Below are positions 1-13,537 of a stretch of DNA of 64,000 nucleotides, in pieces. Within the stretch, counting starts at the first letter, position 1. Every line of letters begins with the position of its first letter. The position numbers and the translations under genes are program-made. The DNA is from Lichtheimia corymbifera B2541 (lineage: Eukaryota > Mucoromycota > Mucoromycetes > Mucorales > Lichtheimiaceae): assembly GCA_000697475.1 (NCBI GenBank), contig JNEU01001131.1, positions 124,001-188,000 on the forward strand, given 5' to 3'. The notes beneath the pieces were generated by a model. The model ran no database searches. It saw nothing but the letters and a program-made list of their open reading frames with translations, and was not told the origin of the DNA.

Positions 1-119
1 TTGGTGTCTTTAGTATACAGTGCAACATCCTCCTCTTCATCGACACGCCATTCTGCTGATCGGTTGCTTTCGTCGTCTGGATCAATGGTGTTACTTTGTT
101 CAGTCGCGTAGATCGTCAT
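1..119 (-). CDS. N-terminal fragment of an unrecognised acidic protein (partial)
   Basis: Reading leftward from an ATG at 119-117, an open frame of 39 codons runs to the window edge without a stop. It begins MTIYATEQSN and becomes rich in Asp and Glu (DPDDESN, VDEEEDVALY), as in a disordered acidic N-terminus. Codon choice resembles the surrounding genes and the ATG is followed by an uninterrupted frame, so I take it as the start of a gene whose body lies outside the window. No domain is visible and no function is proposed. It could also be chance, because 39 codons is short. Confidence 0.4.
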   Translation of the reverse strand, partial: MTIYATEQSNTIDPDDESNRSAEWRVDEEEDVALYTKDT

Positions 120-1009
120 GAACCGTGAAAAGAGAATAAAGCCATTGAGCGGAGTGTATTGGCATTTCAAAAAGATACCAACCGTCTGTTCAGATTGTCC
201 AGGTACAAACCCAACCCCCCAATGAATTCTATATCGCTTCCCTTATTGTCTTTTGTAATAAAAGTTATCTTGTCAAGTACATATAAATATATGGAATCAT
301 TCTATCATGCATCGTCAGCAGTTAATGATCATACAACAATATCGGTTTCTCAGTAACCGTGATCTCTTTACTACTTGTCACTATTCGACGTGTCCCTTAT
401 CCTTTCTTGGAGACATTAAAGGCATGTTCACCAGCCCAAACGTATATAGCATAACATGGTGCATAGAGCTGTTTTACTCATTCTGTGCATTCAAACCAAG
501 CAAACATAATGACTCGAATGGTTGCTATGTAGTTGACGTTGGCATGCACTATTGAAGCTATCATGTCGCAGATTGGCGAATGTATATACCCATTGTTTGC
601 TCAAATTGGATATGTACAATGTGCCAAAGGATGTTTTCATCCAGCTATGCGTAAATGTGGGCAACTAAAATACAAAGTGTACAATGTCCTTATAAGTGGG
701 CCGATAGTTATTAGCAAATGCATGAAGGAAATCAACCCAAACCCAAGATGCCTTGAACGAATTTCGTTTACTATACCAGCTCATGAGTATTCCATGGTGG
801 ACTCTGATTTTATGGTATGTATCCAAGGTGACACAAAATTTATGCAATGTAATACTTGTTTTCTTTATTGAAGAAGACAGGATGAGATATACTATACTAT
901 CAATCAATCGCTTTGTAAACCAGGATAATCAAGTTTATACTGCCCAAATATACAATAGAACCTTTTTATTACAATAATTGAAAGCTTTTTTTTGTGTGTG
1001 TTATGTGAT
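120..1009. other. Intergenic spacer, nothing recognised
   Basis: AT-rich spacer between the partial gene at the left edge and the 3' end of PRP8. The open frames here are short, overlap on both strands and show no recognisable protein. The T-rich tract at 985-995 lies just downstream of the PRP8 stop and may belong to its 3' end. Confidence 0.5.
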
Positions 1010-4000
1010 TTATGCAAAGTTGTCATCGATATCGGCTTCAGTGACAGCCTCTGTTTCGCTGCTAAAGTTCATAAAGTGTGCAGCACGATGCGATTCGTGA
1101 TAGAATTCCTTGGGAACATCAAGGACCAAGCGGTAGTTCATGTTGGCATTAAACTGTGCGCCCATAAAGTTGTAGTTCCAAACCTCGGATGGTACCATAA
1201 AGAAGCCCAAGAAGCGATCCGACAAGAGGATTTGGACCTTTTCAGCGTGTGTTGGGAGGTAGCCTTGTGGGTTGTTGCTGGTATCCATGTTAGCCTTGCC
1301 CCATTCGAAACCACCAGGGGTGAGCTTATAAGCTGTAAGCGATGCTGAACCAGGTGTGAAGGAGCAGGTAAGTGTGATTGTCTTTTCACCATCCCATGAT
1401 CGGTTGTTGGCAAGAAGCTTGGCATGTGTGGAGACATCTTGAGGTGAAATGTTCATCAACTCTTGGGGCTGCGTATGGATCCAGCCAAGCGGCTCCAAAT
1501 CGGAAAGATACTCGTGAGTCGGCAATGTGTTTGGCAAATGGATGGTTTGATGTGTGCCCCATTGAGGTGGAATGACGATACATCGGATCTCCTTCACATT
1601 GGGTGCATCGGCCGGGCTTACACCATACATGAAACCTGCCACCTGTGTGCGTAGATCCGAAATGGTAATGAATCGCTTGAGAAGATTCTTTGGCATGACA
1701 TAAGTGTATGTGTTCTCCTTGATGTCATCCGAGTTGACGTAAATGTGGTTGGTACGCAAGTGAAGATTGGTAGCTGAAATAGCACGGATACGCCATTCGG
1801 TCTTGGATGAGAATGTAGCCGTCTCATAATTGCTGGTCGTGGTTACCACCATTTCATCACCATGGATGTTGCGAGTCTTGGTAGTAACTGCAGTAAGCTG
1901 TGATTGTTCCTTGGTCTGCTTTTCAATCTCGGCAATCTGTTGACGCTGCAATGATGGTGCCTGAATCTCCATACCAAGAATGATATCACGGATTTCGGAT
2001 TGTGTAAGCGACGCCACATTGACATTATTCTTCTTGCCATAATCTGCAAGGATAAGATCCTTGAGCTGTACTTCAACACGTGCCCATTCTTCATCCGTCA
2101 ATGTTGGCCAAATGTGGTGTGGCTCAGTGATTGTGTTACGATCAGGACGCAAAATCATCTTGGTCTTGTCATTGTTGACATGAAGTGCACGCAAGATCAA
2201 CACCAAACGAGAGAATGCCGTGTAAGAAGAGAATGCACGCAACCAGTCATCGTACAAGTTGAACTATGATACAACACCATTACTATTAGTCTTCCCATCC
2301 CATTATTGAATCCAAGACAAATAACACTTACCAAGCACATTTGTGGCTCAGTCGCCTTGAGGATAAGGTCACCAAACTTCTCCACCTTGAGACAGGCTTG
2401 GAACGGCAATTGGAGTTCGGAACCCTTGATAACAATGTTGGGGAAATCTATACAAGTAGATATAATGAATATACTAGGTACATGTATATACTAATCACAC
2501 CAACTTACCAAGCAAATGTACTTCAAGAGGATCCAACATGCCCTTTCGGGTGACAATAATCTGCTTGGGTTGTTCTTCAACAGGTAATGAACGAATCAAG
2601 GCAGCGACTTCTTCTGCAGTTTTCCACTTGGCAAGCTGACCCAAACGTTTCTGACCAGCCCATACAGATGTGTGAATAATCTTCAAGAACAGCTGACCAG
2701 TGCGAGGATTGAAGATGAAAATAGCACCGTTGATAGGTTTGGTGGTCAAGTTGCCTTCGAATGTCTTGTGAATGGTGACACGATAGACGTTGGTGTCATC
2801 GACAAACCAAATGATCTGGTTGCTGAACAATTCACCATAGTTGGTTGACGAAAGATAAGGTTCGGTAGGCTCAGACGAATACAATTGCAATGCCTTTCGG
2901 ATACGCTCGCGCAACACGTAAAGAGCAGGATTGGCCTTCATGATCTTACCCATGGCTTGCTGCACCAAGGGCTTCATACCAGGGATCCAATTACCATAGG
3001 CGGAGTACAAGTTGTAGGCGAGATCAACACCCACCATGAGACCAGTAGGTGATGGATAAATACTCATGTTGTCAGTGGTGTAATCCAAGAACTTCGCACG
3101 AGTGTATCGCTCAATGTCGTGAGAATCGAAATCACCCCAACGTAATTGAATATCAAGCCAGTACTTGGTTGTTGTAGGACCTTCCATGACATCCTTAGGA
3201 TCGTTCAAGAGCGATGGACGAGACACAGGCCATTTGTATGCTGCGAACAACAAGATATCCTAAACAACCCATCATCAGCAAACCATGTACCATCACTTTG
3301 TTCAATTGCCAATCTACTTACACTAGCAGACGAATTCATCTTGTAGGATTTACGAGGGTGAATGGTTTCCTTTTGCACCGTTTCAATTTGAAGAGCTTCA
3401 AGTTCACGATCGAAGATCTGACAGAAATCCATGACAATACTTTCGTGAATCTTTTGCCACAAGTGAGCTATATAAGAAAGATGCATTAATATACCATAAC
3501 TTTGTGTGAGCAATAATAAACAACATACCTCTGAAGATTTGAATCAAAGAGATCTTCAATGTGGGGATCTTGCCGTGCATGAAAATACCAGTCAAATCAA
3601 GTTGGACTTGGAAACCAACATAGACATTGGAACGGTTGATTGTTGGAGACCACCAAAGAGTGAAACGACGATTAGGAATCTGGTTCAAACCGCTTCGCTG
3701 GGCATTGGTCAATTTCTTGTAACGCATGCTCTCTTCGAAACCACTGGCCTTCTCCCAGAAAAGACCAAGCCAAGATGTAAAGTAGGTACCCTTGAACAAG
3801 GTGTGCTCCAAAATACCCTCGACACCACCCAAAGCTTGAATCATATCGGTACGATAATTGTTGAGATTCCACAATTTACCATCGTGTCGGCTATGCGTCC
3901 AGTAGAATGGATTGTTCTTGAGCACTTGGTATTGCTTGAAGTCGGTACGTACACGCCATCCCTTATCATAGGCAAGTGTATGTCGATCCTTTTGGAACAA

Positions 4001-7000
4001 GGTGTTGATTCTTGGAATACCACGATCCCACGAGTCTTCGAGATCTTCCAAAGTCAAGCGACGGTTCTGAGCATTGGCTTCTTGACGCTTGAGAGCATAT
4101 TCGGCCCAAACACGTTGCGAATCGATAAACTCAGACTCCCAGGATTGAATGTAGCGATACAAGTTGGGAATCAATTGATCCTCATCGTGGCTCATACCAG
4201 AACGGAAATGAGTGATACCAGTGTCGGTTTGTTGTGACCATCGCAAATCAGATTGTGGGATAAGCACGTGACCCATGGAAAGCATACCAAGACCACCCAA
4301 TTCCTTTGGACAAAAGAAGACAACAGGAGGGAATCTTGAAGGCATCTTTGAGTTGAGACCGATCTTGATACGGGTTTGAATCTTGTTCTCACACTTGACC
4401 AAAAGATCAAGCAACTCACGAGTATGCACCACAGCCTCACGATAGTAGGTCATCAAGCCAATCAATGCTGTATTGTACTTGTTGGCAATCTTGCTGAATG
4501 TGGTGCTACCCGAAGCCATCAAGATTTGACGAATACGGTTGTGGAAACGGTCCATCGATTCTTGGTCAACACGCAAGTATGCTTGAGCTGTTCTCTCCTT
4601 GGTTTGCTCATTGATCAAATTCCACACACCATCCTTGAGGGTGAATTCTTCATTCATACTACGAATCTTGGGCAAGATGCGTACTTCAAAACCACACATG
4701 GAGAAGAGCAAGTTCGGGTTATCCTTGGAGTAAACGCTGACAAAGCTGTCTTCCCACTCAATGGTAGTAAGTGAACGTGGCAAACGATTCTTGATATCCC
4801 AGAATACGGCACGACCCAAATTGACATCATGCTTCATCAAACGCATACGACAATCACGTGGCCAGCATTTCTTGTTGTTGTAACCGACAATGTTCTCAAA
4901 GTTGGGATCGGGATGCTCTGTCAAGTAGCGCTGAATCAAATCACGTGCCTCATCCGCTGTGAATCGGAAGAACATATGGATGCGATCAATGTAACGAGAA
5001 TACAATCGAATAGGATGGCGCGTTTCAGTGCTGACATCGCGATATTGCAAAAAGTCGTTTGGCAATTGAGGAGGACCAGCCATCTCGCTGGCTCTGTGCA
5101 AACCAAGGACAAGCAAATCAAGCACCAAGCCGTAGTATTGGAAGATGAAGGATGCAAATTGCAAACCACGAATAAGACCGAACGCGTTGACGTGATTCAT
5201 ATCCTTGTAATTGAGTACCACGTTGTTCTTGGCTGTAGCATAATCGGCCAAATTGTGATCCAAAATCAAACGCAACAAACGGCCCAAGAGAGTAAGATCA
5301 ATCTTTTCATAGACACGGCTAAACTTGGTCTCAAGCATGACATTGCATTGTCCTTCAGAAGTGTCCCATACTTCAGTGAGGTTGTTGATGCCTTGGCACC
5401 ATTTGTACACAAGCAACGGGGGTGGTTCGGAATCGGATGGCTTGATCCATGCAGGGAACAAATGACGTTTGTCAGCTTCATACCAAAGATATTGATCCAA
5501 ATAAGCATCCGTGATCTTTTCCAAAGGCTCAACATCATAGACGGGCACCAAATGAGAATAGAGATCCATAAATTCAATGCCGACTTCCTTGAAAGCACGC
5601 TGAGTGAGCAAGAGACGTTTGATACGTGAAAGTGCTTCGTGCGGGTTGTCATAAGCTTGTTCGATCAAACCAAGTTCTTCACGTTGACTCTGGTTCAAAC
5701 GACCTTGGACGCTGTATGCTTCACGCAATCGTTCCAATGCAAGAATAAGCAACTTGGTATCATGCTTGTAAGACAAAGGAGGGAAAGGAATGGGTGAGAA
5801 CTTTCGACTCTCGAGCCAATGCACTGTAGATGTGTAGATAGCAACAGCTTCTTCGGCAGTGATGTAAGGACCATCCTTGAGATAATTGTGTTGACGTTCT
5901 TGTTCAGCCTTGAGCCACAAACGAGTGAGACGACCCAAGTTCTTGCGACACACTGTCTTATCCACAGTAGCACCACGTCGAATACGTTCACGGTTGTAAT
6001 GAGCAACACTGGTCCACCAATCAGCCTTGGCCTTGACATAACGCAAGATCATGTTTTCAATGGGCACAGGCAAACCAGGCACCTTCCAAGGGATGTTGGC
6101 CTTCCAAGCGCGCCATGCTTCGGATAAATGTTGCAAGATAGTACGTGATTTGTTGCCCTTGATACCCTCAGGCATGGCATCAGTGATATCGTGCAATACA
6201 GCTGCTCTCAATTCCAAATCATAGTGCGAATCGATACGTTGCTTGGTGACAGTCTTTGCAATACCCTTAGAATGACGACCTTCAAATTGACGTGCAAGCA
6301 AATTGCCGAGCCATCGTTCCAACAAGGGCACAATACCACGCATGAAAAAGAGCCACACACGCCAACCAGGGGCCCAGAAACCAACACCAGGGCCTTTACC
6401 AACAGGACCCGTATTGAAGCGATAGTCTATATAAAAACAATGGGAGATGAGTCGTCATCATTCTTTTGCAACAACAATAGCATATTGCCCACTACTTACA
6501 AATCAAATGTTTCAAATCCTTGCACATACGAATTTGTCGCATCAAACGGTACTTGTAACGGTACATGCCAGTGAGTTGACCAACGTGAGCAAAGATGTAT
6601 TGAAGACCATCAGCCAATTGGAAAGCATCGACGTTGCCAAGACGATATTGCACATGGGAGTCGACGATAAGCTTGGTGAGTCGCAAGATTTCTCTGCACA
6701 AGTGGAAAGCATTGCCGAATCGAGACTTTTTACGTTCCTTGGTGGTCAACGTCTTGACGGGCTTAAGGTTGAAGTTGTAATCCAAATGCAAGTAATTGAG
6801 ATTCTTGCGGTGAATCAAGAGGTTCAACATGTTGTAACCTTGACGGCACACTTGCAAACCGGCTTCGACCCAATCAAGTTGTGTGGTTTGGAAAAACTTG
6901 GTTTGCTTGAGACTGCGGAACAGATACTTTTTGTTGAGTGCTTTTGGTGGGCGGTGCTTGAGAGCATTCAAGACATAGCATTTGAGCAGCTTTTGATAGG

Positions 7001-8451
7001 AGACGCGCACTTTGACAGGCTGATTAGGTGGACAATGCTCGAGATACCAGTTCTTGACAAGAGGAATATCCTGTGCACGACGTGTACGACCTGATCGCTT
7101 GTCGAATGGATGGGGTGACCAATACAATGCAATAGCGTTGGCAGTGTTGTCAGTGTACAAATCAGTGTCCTCCAAGAAAGGTTGCACTTGTTCAGGTAAG
7201 CTGAATTCTGTATCCTCATCCTCGTCACCAAAGATCTCATCTTCGTGCTTTGAACCAGCTCCTTCCAATGTGCGTGATGAGATGGGGTTGATGATAGGGT
7301 CGAAATAGAAAGCAGGCAAATCGGGATCCTCAGCACGAATATACACCACAGTGGGGTTATGATACCAAGAGACACGTACACCACGTGGTAATGAGTTGTA
7401 CAAGAAAGGGAATGCAATCTTGTATTCGGTGCGAATAGGTTGGCGAATGATAATCTTGTTGACGTCGTTGAATTCGTTCCAATCTTCATCGGCTGTGTCC
7501 ATGTCACGATACAAGGGTTCGAATTTGGGACCACCAGGAATGGCCACGTTCAATGCCTTGGCGGTGAAGAAGGATGGCAAATCAAAGAGATAAAAGTAGT
7601 TTTGATCATTCAAATCGGTCAATAACTGATGTGCCAAGCGATACAATGTCGACATGATGGGTAAATCCAACCGCCATTTTCTGTATGATGGGCCATTGAT
7701 ATGCTTGGTGTCGAGTAACGGCTTAGGATCATAAAGCCATTCATACACTGCTGCATCTTCCTCCTCATCCAATTCCATCTGAATAGCTTCAAGTGGCTCC
7801 ACATCCATAATATTGTCACCATAATCGAGTGGCGGTTCTTCATCATCAAAAGGTGGAAATCGCATACGCTTGAAATGTCGTCTGTCACGTTTCTCTCGTC
7901 GCATCATAATCCACATGGTACCCCATTGTGCAATGTAAACAGGCTCCACGACCCAAGGAATTTCATTGACAAACGTGATCGCACCCGTGATGTGGTATAA
8001 GACATTGACTTCACGTACTTGCTCCCAAGGCATCGGCATGTTCTCCAACAACTTCAGGACAGCGTGTGGAACGTACTTGAGAGCACCAAGGTAAATACGT
8101 TTGTCGTGTCTAAACTTTTTTGCTGACATGTCACCATGATCTTTGATGATCTTTCTCAAATGCTCTGGAGGCATATCTTCCTTTTCATGTTCAATAAAAC
8201 CTATACATCATCATTATTAGTATATGGAGTCATATATACACACACGCGCTATATCATTCATTACCAAACTTGCGCTTCTCGCCATATCGTTTGCTTTGTA
8301 ATTGCTGCCATTTCCTTGATTTCTCCAGAATCTTCTCCTCGTGTGTCTTTTCTCGAACTGGCGGTTGCTGCTGCGCGTAGCCGTAAGGATCGGTGTATTG
8401 CGATGAACCGCTTGGTGCAGGAAATTCGCCAGGGTGATTGTAAGCTGACAT
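1010..8451 (-). CDS. PRP8: Pre-mRNA-splicing factor PRP8 (U5 snRNP core)
   Basis: This is the central U5 snRNP protein that cradles the spliceosome catalytic RNA core; it acts in the nucleus. The gene has at least seven coding exons and yields roughly 2,350 residues, the normal PRP8 length. Exon 1 (8451-8264) encodes a short Pro/Gln-rich N-terminus starting [10 protein letters not shown]. The next exon carries the highly conserved N-terminal region ([20 protein letters not shown]). The long exon 3404-6358 covers the reverse-transcriptase-like and linker regions, including the conserved [18 protein letters not shown]. Exons at 3253-2495 and then 2263-1010 hold the endonuclease-like, RNase H-like and C-terminal JAB1/MPN-like domains, ending DIDDNFA. 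Small exons join these: about 3475-3322, 2510-2332, with the last intron at 2331-2264. No intein is present. The start is the first ATG in frame after a stop-rich leader. Confidence 0.97.
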
Positions 8452-9495
8452 GGTTGTGTATGTGAGTGTGTGTTGCGCTGATTCGACCGACTCGAAAGAG
8501 AATCCTTTCTTTTCAATAGATGAAAAGGGCAGTAAATGGATCGAAGGAAAGGAAACCGTGGGATGAGTGGGTGAAAAGGCTGCAAAGAGGAGATAGGTCG
8601 CAGCAGCCCGCAAAATATTGAAGGTGACGTTTCAAGTAATGGCGCCTCCGTTGTGATTGGTCGGGACTCTTGGATACAACTTGCTGGATGTCAAACCACA
8701 ACCTGGTTGTCGGTTTCACTAATGCTACTTTCTACCTGGTCTTCTTAGATAGCATTCAATACACTCGTAATCCCCCAATTGATCACAAAATAATAGAGCA
8801 TATAATCATTCCCTTGAAGAATATAAAAGACATAGATGCTTGCTGTATTAACTATACAAGAGTTACACATTCATAATGCAAATGATGGCTATTATACCAA
8901 TGTTATAGGTTATAATTAGTGGCAATCGCTACTGGAAAGGTTTTATCCTGGGAATTCACGTACATGCTTCATCACTAGTTTCGATGGTCTATTCGTTGAA
9001 CTACCAATTGACAACCTGCCTTTGAGCATGAAAGCAAATAGTTTAGTAATCGGATGAATGAACAACTTCATCATCATCATCATCATCATCGTCATACGAG
9101 CAGGGAGGTCTAATAGACCCACCTCAAGGAGTATATTAAAAGCGCACAACAATGGATCAACATGATGGATACATCCAACAACAAGAAGAAGGCTTATAGT
9201 GTGTGTAGAGATTTGGACTAGTGAGATCAGCTGATGGTACTACAACATTATCCCATATCGGTATGCATTTGACAATCGGAGAGAGAGAGAGGGAGAGGGA
9301 GAGGTAGCAAAAGCAAGTGTCAAAACCAGCGGGGCTCGATATATTAGCCAGGCAGCATGCAAATTTGTACCATTGTAGACCGCATTGAGCGCGTGGAATG
9401 TCGCGCAGGGAGATCAAACTATATTAAAACCCACAGAAAGAGACAACACTTGTTTGCATCTTTCTTTTTTTTTTCTGCATATCATCCTCCTCCTC
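8452..9495. other. Divergent promoter region between PRP8 and a membrane protein gene
   Basis: About 1 kb between two divergently transcribed genes, so it should hold both promoters. It contains a (TCA)n tract at about 9062-9090 and a GA-rich tract at 9279-9305. A T-rich stretch at 9461-9474 precedes the start of the plus-strand gene. No gene was recognised. Confidence 0.5.
9062..9090. repeat. (TCA)n microsatellite
   Basis: A near-perfect run of ATC/TCA triplets in the spacer between PRP8 and the next gene. It is not inside a supported coding region. Confidence 0.85.
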
Positions 9496-10350
9496 ATGGG
9501 CCAAAGAACATGTTGCTGTAACCGATTCGCTGTTCGACCTCATCGATTAATTGCTTTTTTGACAGGTGTCCAAGTGGTAGTACACAGCCGTCGATCGACA
9601 TCCGAATTCAGCTAATTTATTTCTTTCAGCTTAGAGCATTATGGGAAATCTGGGGTTGCATTGACAACGAATGGCCATGTAAGCAACGTGATACTGTAGG
9701 CACGCATGATTGTGGAAAAGCAAAACTAACGGTTGCACAACAGCACTTGTAAACACCTGGATCATGCCAACAATCTACACATCATGCCTGTTAAGCATAT
9801 GTATGATGACAACCAGTGCATGTGCTACATGGAGCGTCTACAAAGTATGCAACCAACACGTATACATGTATATCCAGCTTGTCGACTAAACATGTTTTAG
9901 AATCAAGTACGATCACTCAATATTAGCTGGTGGATCTATTATACATTTACGGTCTTGGCATTCTTCAACAGCTGCGCTATATTATCCATTATTTGCATTG
10001 CAAAGGATCGTTTCATTATTGGTTGTGTTGCTGACAATGGAGCCGATGTCGCCAGCTTATCACCATGTATTCAAATGTGGGAGGAGTCTGTAGCCTGGGC
10101 TGCAGTATCATCCATGTTCACTTTGATGATCAATGCAAGTATAGGTTAAATAGGAAAAGGGTATCCATATGAATAACTCAAGTATATATAGATTGCATTT
10201 GCCTACATGTTATACCGGATCAAGTCGCAATACCCTTATCATTCATCCACAGTCAATCCTGAAACACGATCAACAGCCGCTGACCCGCCACCCTACCATA
10301 CCAAAAGCCAAACAGATGAAGATGGATTTCAAGTCATCGAGTTAAAATAA
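9496..10350 (+). CDS. Small four-helix membrane protein with Cys-rich N-terminus
   Basis: Five exons encode about 207 residues: 9496-9573 (or 9576), 9630-9678, 9744-9844, 9901-10134 and 10192-10350. The N-terminus is MGQRTCCCNRF, a Cys cluster suited to palmitoylation. Hydrophobic segments follow near residues 18-30, in exon 3 (around YTSCLLSICMMTTSACATW), in exon 4 (YYTFTVLAFFNSCAILSIIC) and across the exon 4/5 junction (WAAVSSMFTLMIN joined to IAFAYMLY). The tail is hydrophilic with a PPPY motif and ends QVIELK. The last intron (10135-10191) starts with GC rather than GT; reading through it would end the protein after seven more bases' worth of codons and remove half of the fourth helix. 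I recall Mucorales proteins with a similar CCCC-IPVR start, but assign no function. Confidence 0.7.
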
Positions 10351-11543
10351 AACAACAGCATCATTTATCTCACACACAGACACACACATTGTTGATCCTC
10401 CCTCAAATGTCGGTAAAGATTTCAGGCTGGCCGTGGGAAACTTACCAAGGTCCGCATTTCTCAGCTTTTTGCTTTCGATCATCCCAAGGCCGTGCACAGG
10501 CGGGGACGTTGCCACCTCTCCTCATCACTATACGGTACAGTAAAAGAATTTTAGAACAATAAAAAAGCGCAAAATGACCCTTTCATTGTGTACCTCGGCT
10601 TTATCGTGTTGGAGAACAAAGAATGGGCTTGCCATCCAAATCATTGTGCCGAAGAAAAGGGGGGAGAGTGATACAAAGAGCTCATCTAGAATGACGCCAA
10701 TGCGATCATCTTGGCTGGGGATCGAGAGCCCTACCCCAAATACGTGCTGGTGACCCAACACAACGATTCGAGCGCTATTTAAATGCCAAGCTCCAACATC
10801 ACTTGTACCACCATCTTGCATCGACTGTCAAAAAGATCCCGTTTGCATCAAGTATCACCCATGTATGTCCCCAATTCATATATCTCTTCCCTCCCATCTT
10901 TTTTACTCATGTCAATAGGGTATCCAAGAATAATGACAGCATCATCAAATCTTACCGGGATTGAGCCATTGGTTGTACATGATCGTAATGAATCGCACGC
11001 ATTTGTCTATGCGGGCAAGATCATGTGCCTTCACATTCAAAAGCATGTGAAATGAAAGCCAGCAACCACTGTACTCTTTTGATCGAGGCAAAATAACTCG
11101 CACGGGCATATATTGTGGAAGAAAGCCACGAGGAAAGGTTGCCACGTAAAATCCCATGGCTGATGTAACTGTAACAAACACAAAACACAAACACAAATGA
11201 AATCGCGTTTATGATGGACATCAGTGATAAGCGGGATACGCAATCAATGTGTGGGAGAATGCATGGAAAAAGTGAAATGAGTAGTTTCCCAATGAGAGTG
11301 GATGCCTGAAAATCGGGGGGGGGGGAGGATGTTGGGGTCCCGTCCCTTATCACCAAAAAGACGTGTTTGCTGATAATGGGCGTTTTGGATGACCGCACCG
11401 AACCAAGACTCATATCCCCAAATCCTGCGTTTGTCATCATCTCTTTTTTTTTCTCTTCCTTTCCCAACTTTACCCACCACACACACCCCTCTCTCTTTCT
11501 TTCTTCAAACGTACACACATACACACATACACAGAGCATCATC
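10351..11543. other. Spacer upstream of biotin synthase, no gene supported
   Basis: About 1.2 kb. A minus-strand open frame at 10528-10821 shows no recognisable domain and no splicing context, so I do not call it. A poly-G run lies at about 11313-11325. A pyrimidine-rich leader with CA repeats (11430-11535) precedes the BIO2 start. Confidence 0.5.
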
Positions 11544-13145
11544 ATGTCTGCTTTACGCTTTGCAACCCATTATACTATTCGTGCCCGATTCTATAGCACA
11601 GCTTCATCTTCACGTATGGCTGCTGTTACCACTGAAAATGCAGCCAAGGCAACCACTGCACCTGCTCTCTCTGCTGCCGCTCTTCATGCAAGCGGTCCTT
11701 TGAGAAACGACTGGTCGCGTCAAGAGATCCAAGCTATTTATGACTCACCTTTTATGGATTTGATGTTTTATGGCGTGAGTATACTCATGATCTGGATGAA
11801 GCCGTATGGTATCCATGACAATGACTCATCCCCCTTGTATGTTTGATTTCAATTGCATCAGGCCAAGGTACACCGTGAAAACTTTAATGCACGTGAAGTG
11901 CAGCAGTGCACTTTGCTTTCCATCAAGACCGGTGGTTGTACAGAAGACTGCAAGTATTGTCCTCAATCATCACGCTACGATACAGCTGTCAAGGCACAAA
12001 AAATGCTTGACACTGGTGAGGTGTTGGATGCTGCACAGCGCGCCAAGGAGGCTGGTAGTACCAGGTAAAGTGGATGGCAAAGAGGGAAAAATAGAGAGAG
12101 AGAGAGAGAGGATACTGACGTACACGTCGTGACGGGTGATATGGATATAGATTTTGCATGGGCGCTGCTTGGAGAGATCTTGCTGGTCGTAAATCCAACT
12201 TCAACAAGATCTTATCCTATGTCAAGGCTATTCGGTAAATGCGGGAAATACCAGCAACGAATCATAACGGCTCTAACGTACAAAATTTATTTAGTGGTAT
12301 GGGCATGGAAGTATGCTGCACATTGGGTATGCTTAATGAAACCCAGGCCAAGCAACTCAAGGAAGCTGGTTTGACTGCCTACAACCACAACCTTGATACA
12401 TCCCGTGAATTTTATCCCAAGGTAAAAACTAAAGTCAAAAAAAAATGCCATCCATCTTTTATCTTACAAGTCAAACACGATATAGATCATCTCTACTCGT
12501 AGCTATGACGAGCGTCTTTCGACCATTGGGCATGCACAAGATGCTGGCATTTCTGTTTGCTCGGGTGGTATTATTGGTCTTGGTGAGCAAGAAGAGGATC
12601 GTGTTGGCTTGTTACACACACTTTCCACTCTCCCCAAGCACCCTGAAAGTGTACCTGTGAATGCATTGCTTGCTGTTCCCGGAACACCACTTGAGAATCA
12701 GGAGGTAAGCCGACCCAGACTCCTTTTTTTTTTCTTTCTTTCCCTTGTTATATATTAATACATGAGATGACATGAAATAGCCAGTATCCGTGTTTGAGAT
12801 GGTCCGCATGATTGCTACTGCACGTATTGTGATGCCCAAGTCTATGGTGCGTTTGTCAGCAGGACGTGTACGTTTCTCGACATCCGAGCAAGCCATGTGC
12901 TTTATGGCAGGTGCCAACTCTATCTTTACTGGTGAAAAGCTGCTTACAACACCCAACAATGAGTTCACTGATGATCAAAAGATGTTTGAGCTTTTGGGTA
13001 AGTAGGCAGATGGCACAATTTCCGTTTGGGTACTAACGCGGTACTAGGTCTTGTTCCCAAACCACCCAACTTTGAGCAAGGCTCAGACAACCCTGACCAG
13101 CCTGTTTATAATGGCATCAAGATCAAAACCGAAGCATCTGCCTAA
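11544..13145 (+). CDS. BIO2: Biotin synthase (radical SAM), mitochondrial
   Basis: Converts dethiobiotin to biotin by inserting sulfur; last step of biotin synthesis, usually in mitochondria. Exon 1 (11544-11774) encodes a basic, Ser/Arg-rich leader ([20 protein letters not shown]) typical of a mitochondrial presequence. Exon 2 starts at 11862 and carries the radical-SAM cluster motif CTEDCKYC, with the cysteines at about residues 103, 107 and 110. Later exons contain the conserved [52 protein letters not shown] and RLSAGRV blocks, so the iron-sulfur ligands and substrate-binding residues appear intact. Introns are 11775-11861, about 12069-12127, 12237-12294, 12422-12486, 12703-12780 and a last one near 13000-13047. 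The product is about 375 residues, a normal length. It lies head-to-tail with the CYRI gene. Confidence 0.96.
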
Positions 13146-13537
13146 GAAGGGATAGATAAAAGCAATCGATGATATCTTTGTAATATATACTAAAAGTTGC
13201 TCTATAGAGTAATAATGGTGGTGTGGTAGTTGATGGTGTGGTAATTCATTTTCATTTACGCTTTGTGCTACAATGTCGCTCTCTCTATCTCTCTCTGTGT
13301 ATTCTCCTCCTTTTTCTTTTTTCGATCCTTTCTTCTCTACACCCACTCTTTTTCCGTTTGCTTTCATCTTTAAACGCGGGCATCGGGAATCGCCTCGCCT
13401 GATTACCAGTCTTTCCTTTCCTTTATACACACATACACCCATTGCTACTGTTTGCCTTAGCAACCACTTGTCATCTCTCTTTTAATCCTCTCTCTCTCTC
13501 TCTCTCTTCTCGACATTATACACATCAATTCTATAAC
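13146..13537. other. Spacer with pyrimidine-rich leader of the CYRI gene
   Basis: Holds the BIO2 3' end and then CT-rich tracts (about 13273-13300 and 13485-13507) just before the next ATG. Such tracts are common in front of genes throughout this window. No other feature was seen. Confidence 0.5.

Noticed and set aside
3253..3510. Possible PRP8 intein
   Set aside because: Fungal PRP8 genes often carry an intein in the conserved C-terminal half. Here the conserved blocks are interrupted only by introns shorter than 90 bp, so no intein is present.
10528..10821. 97-codon minus-strand frame upstream of BIO2
   Set aside because: No recognisable domain, no promoter or splice support, and unremarkable composition; treated as chance.
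11037..11545. Long minus-strand frame antisense to the BIO2 leader
   Set aside because: It is low in complexity (CA/GT repeats read as Val-Cys) and overlaps the BIO2 promoter; no sign of a real gene.
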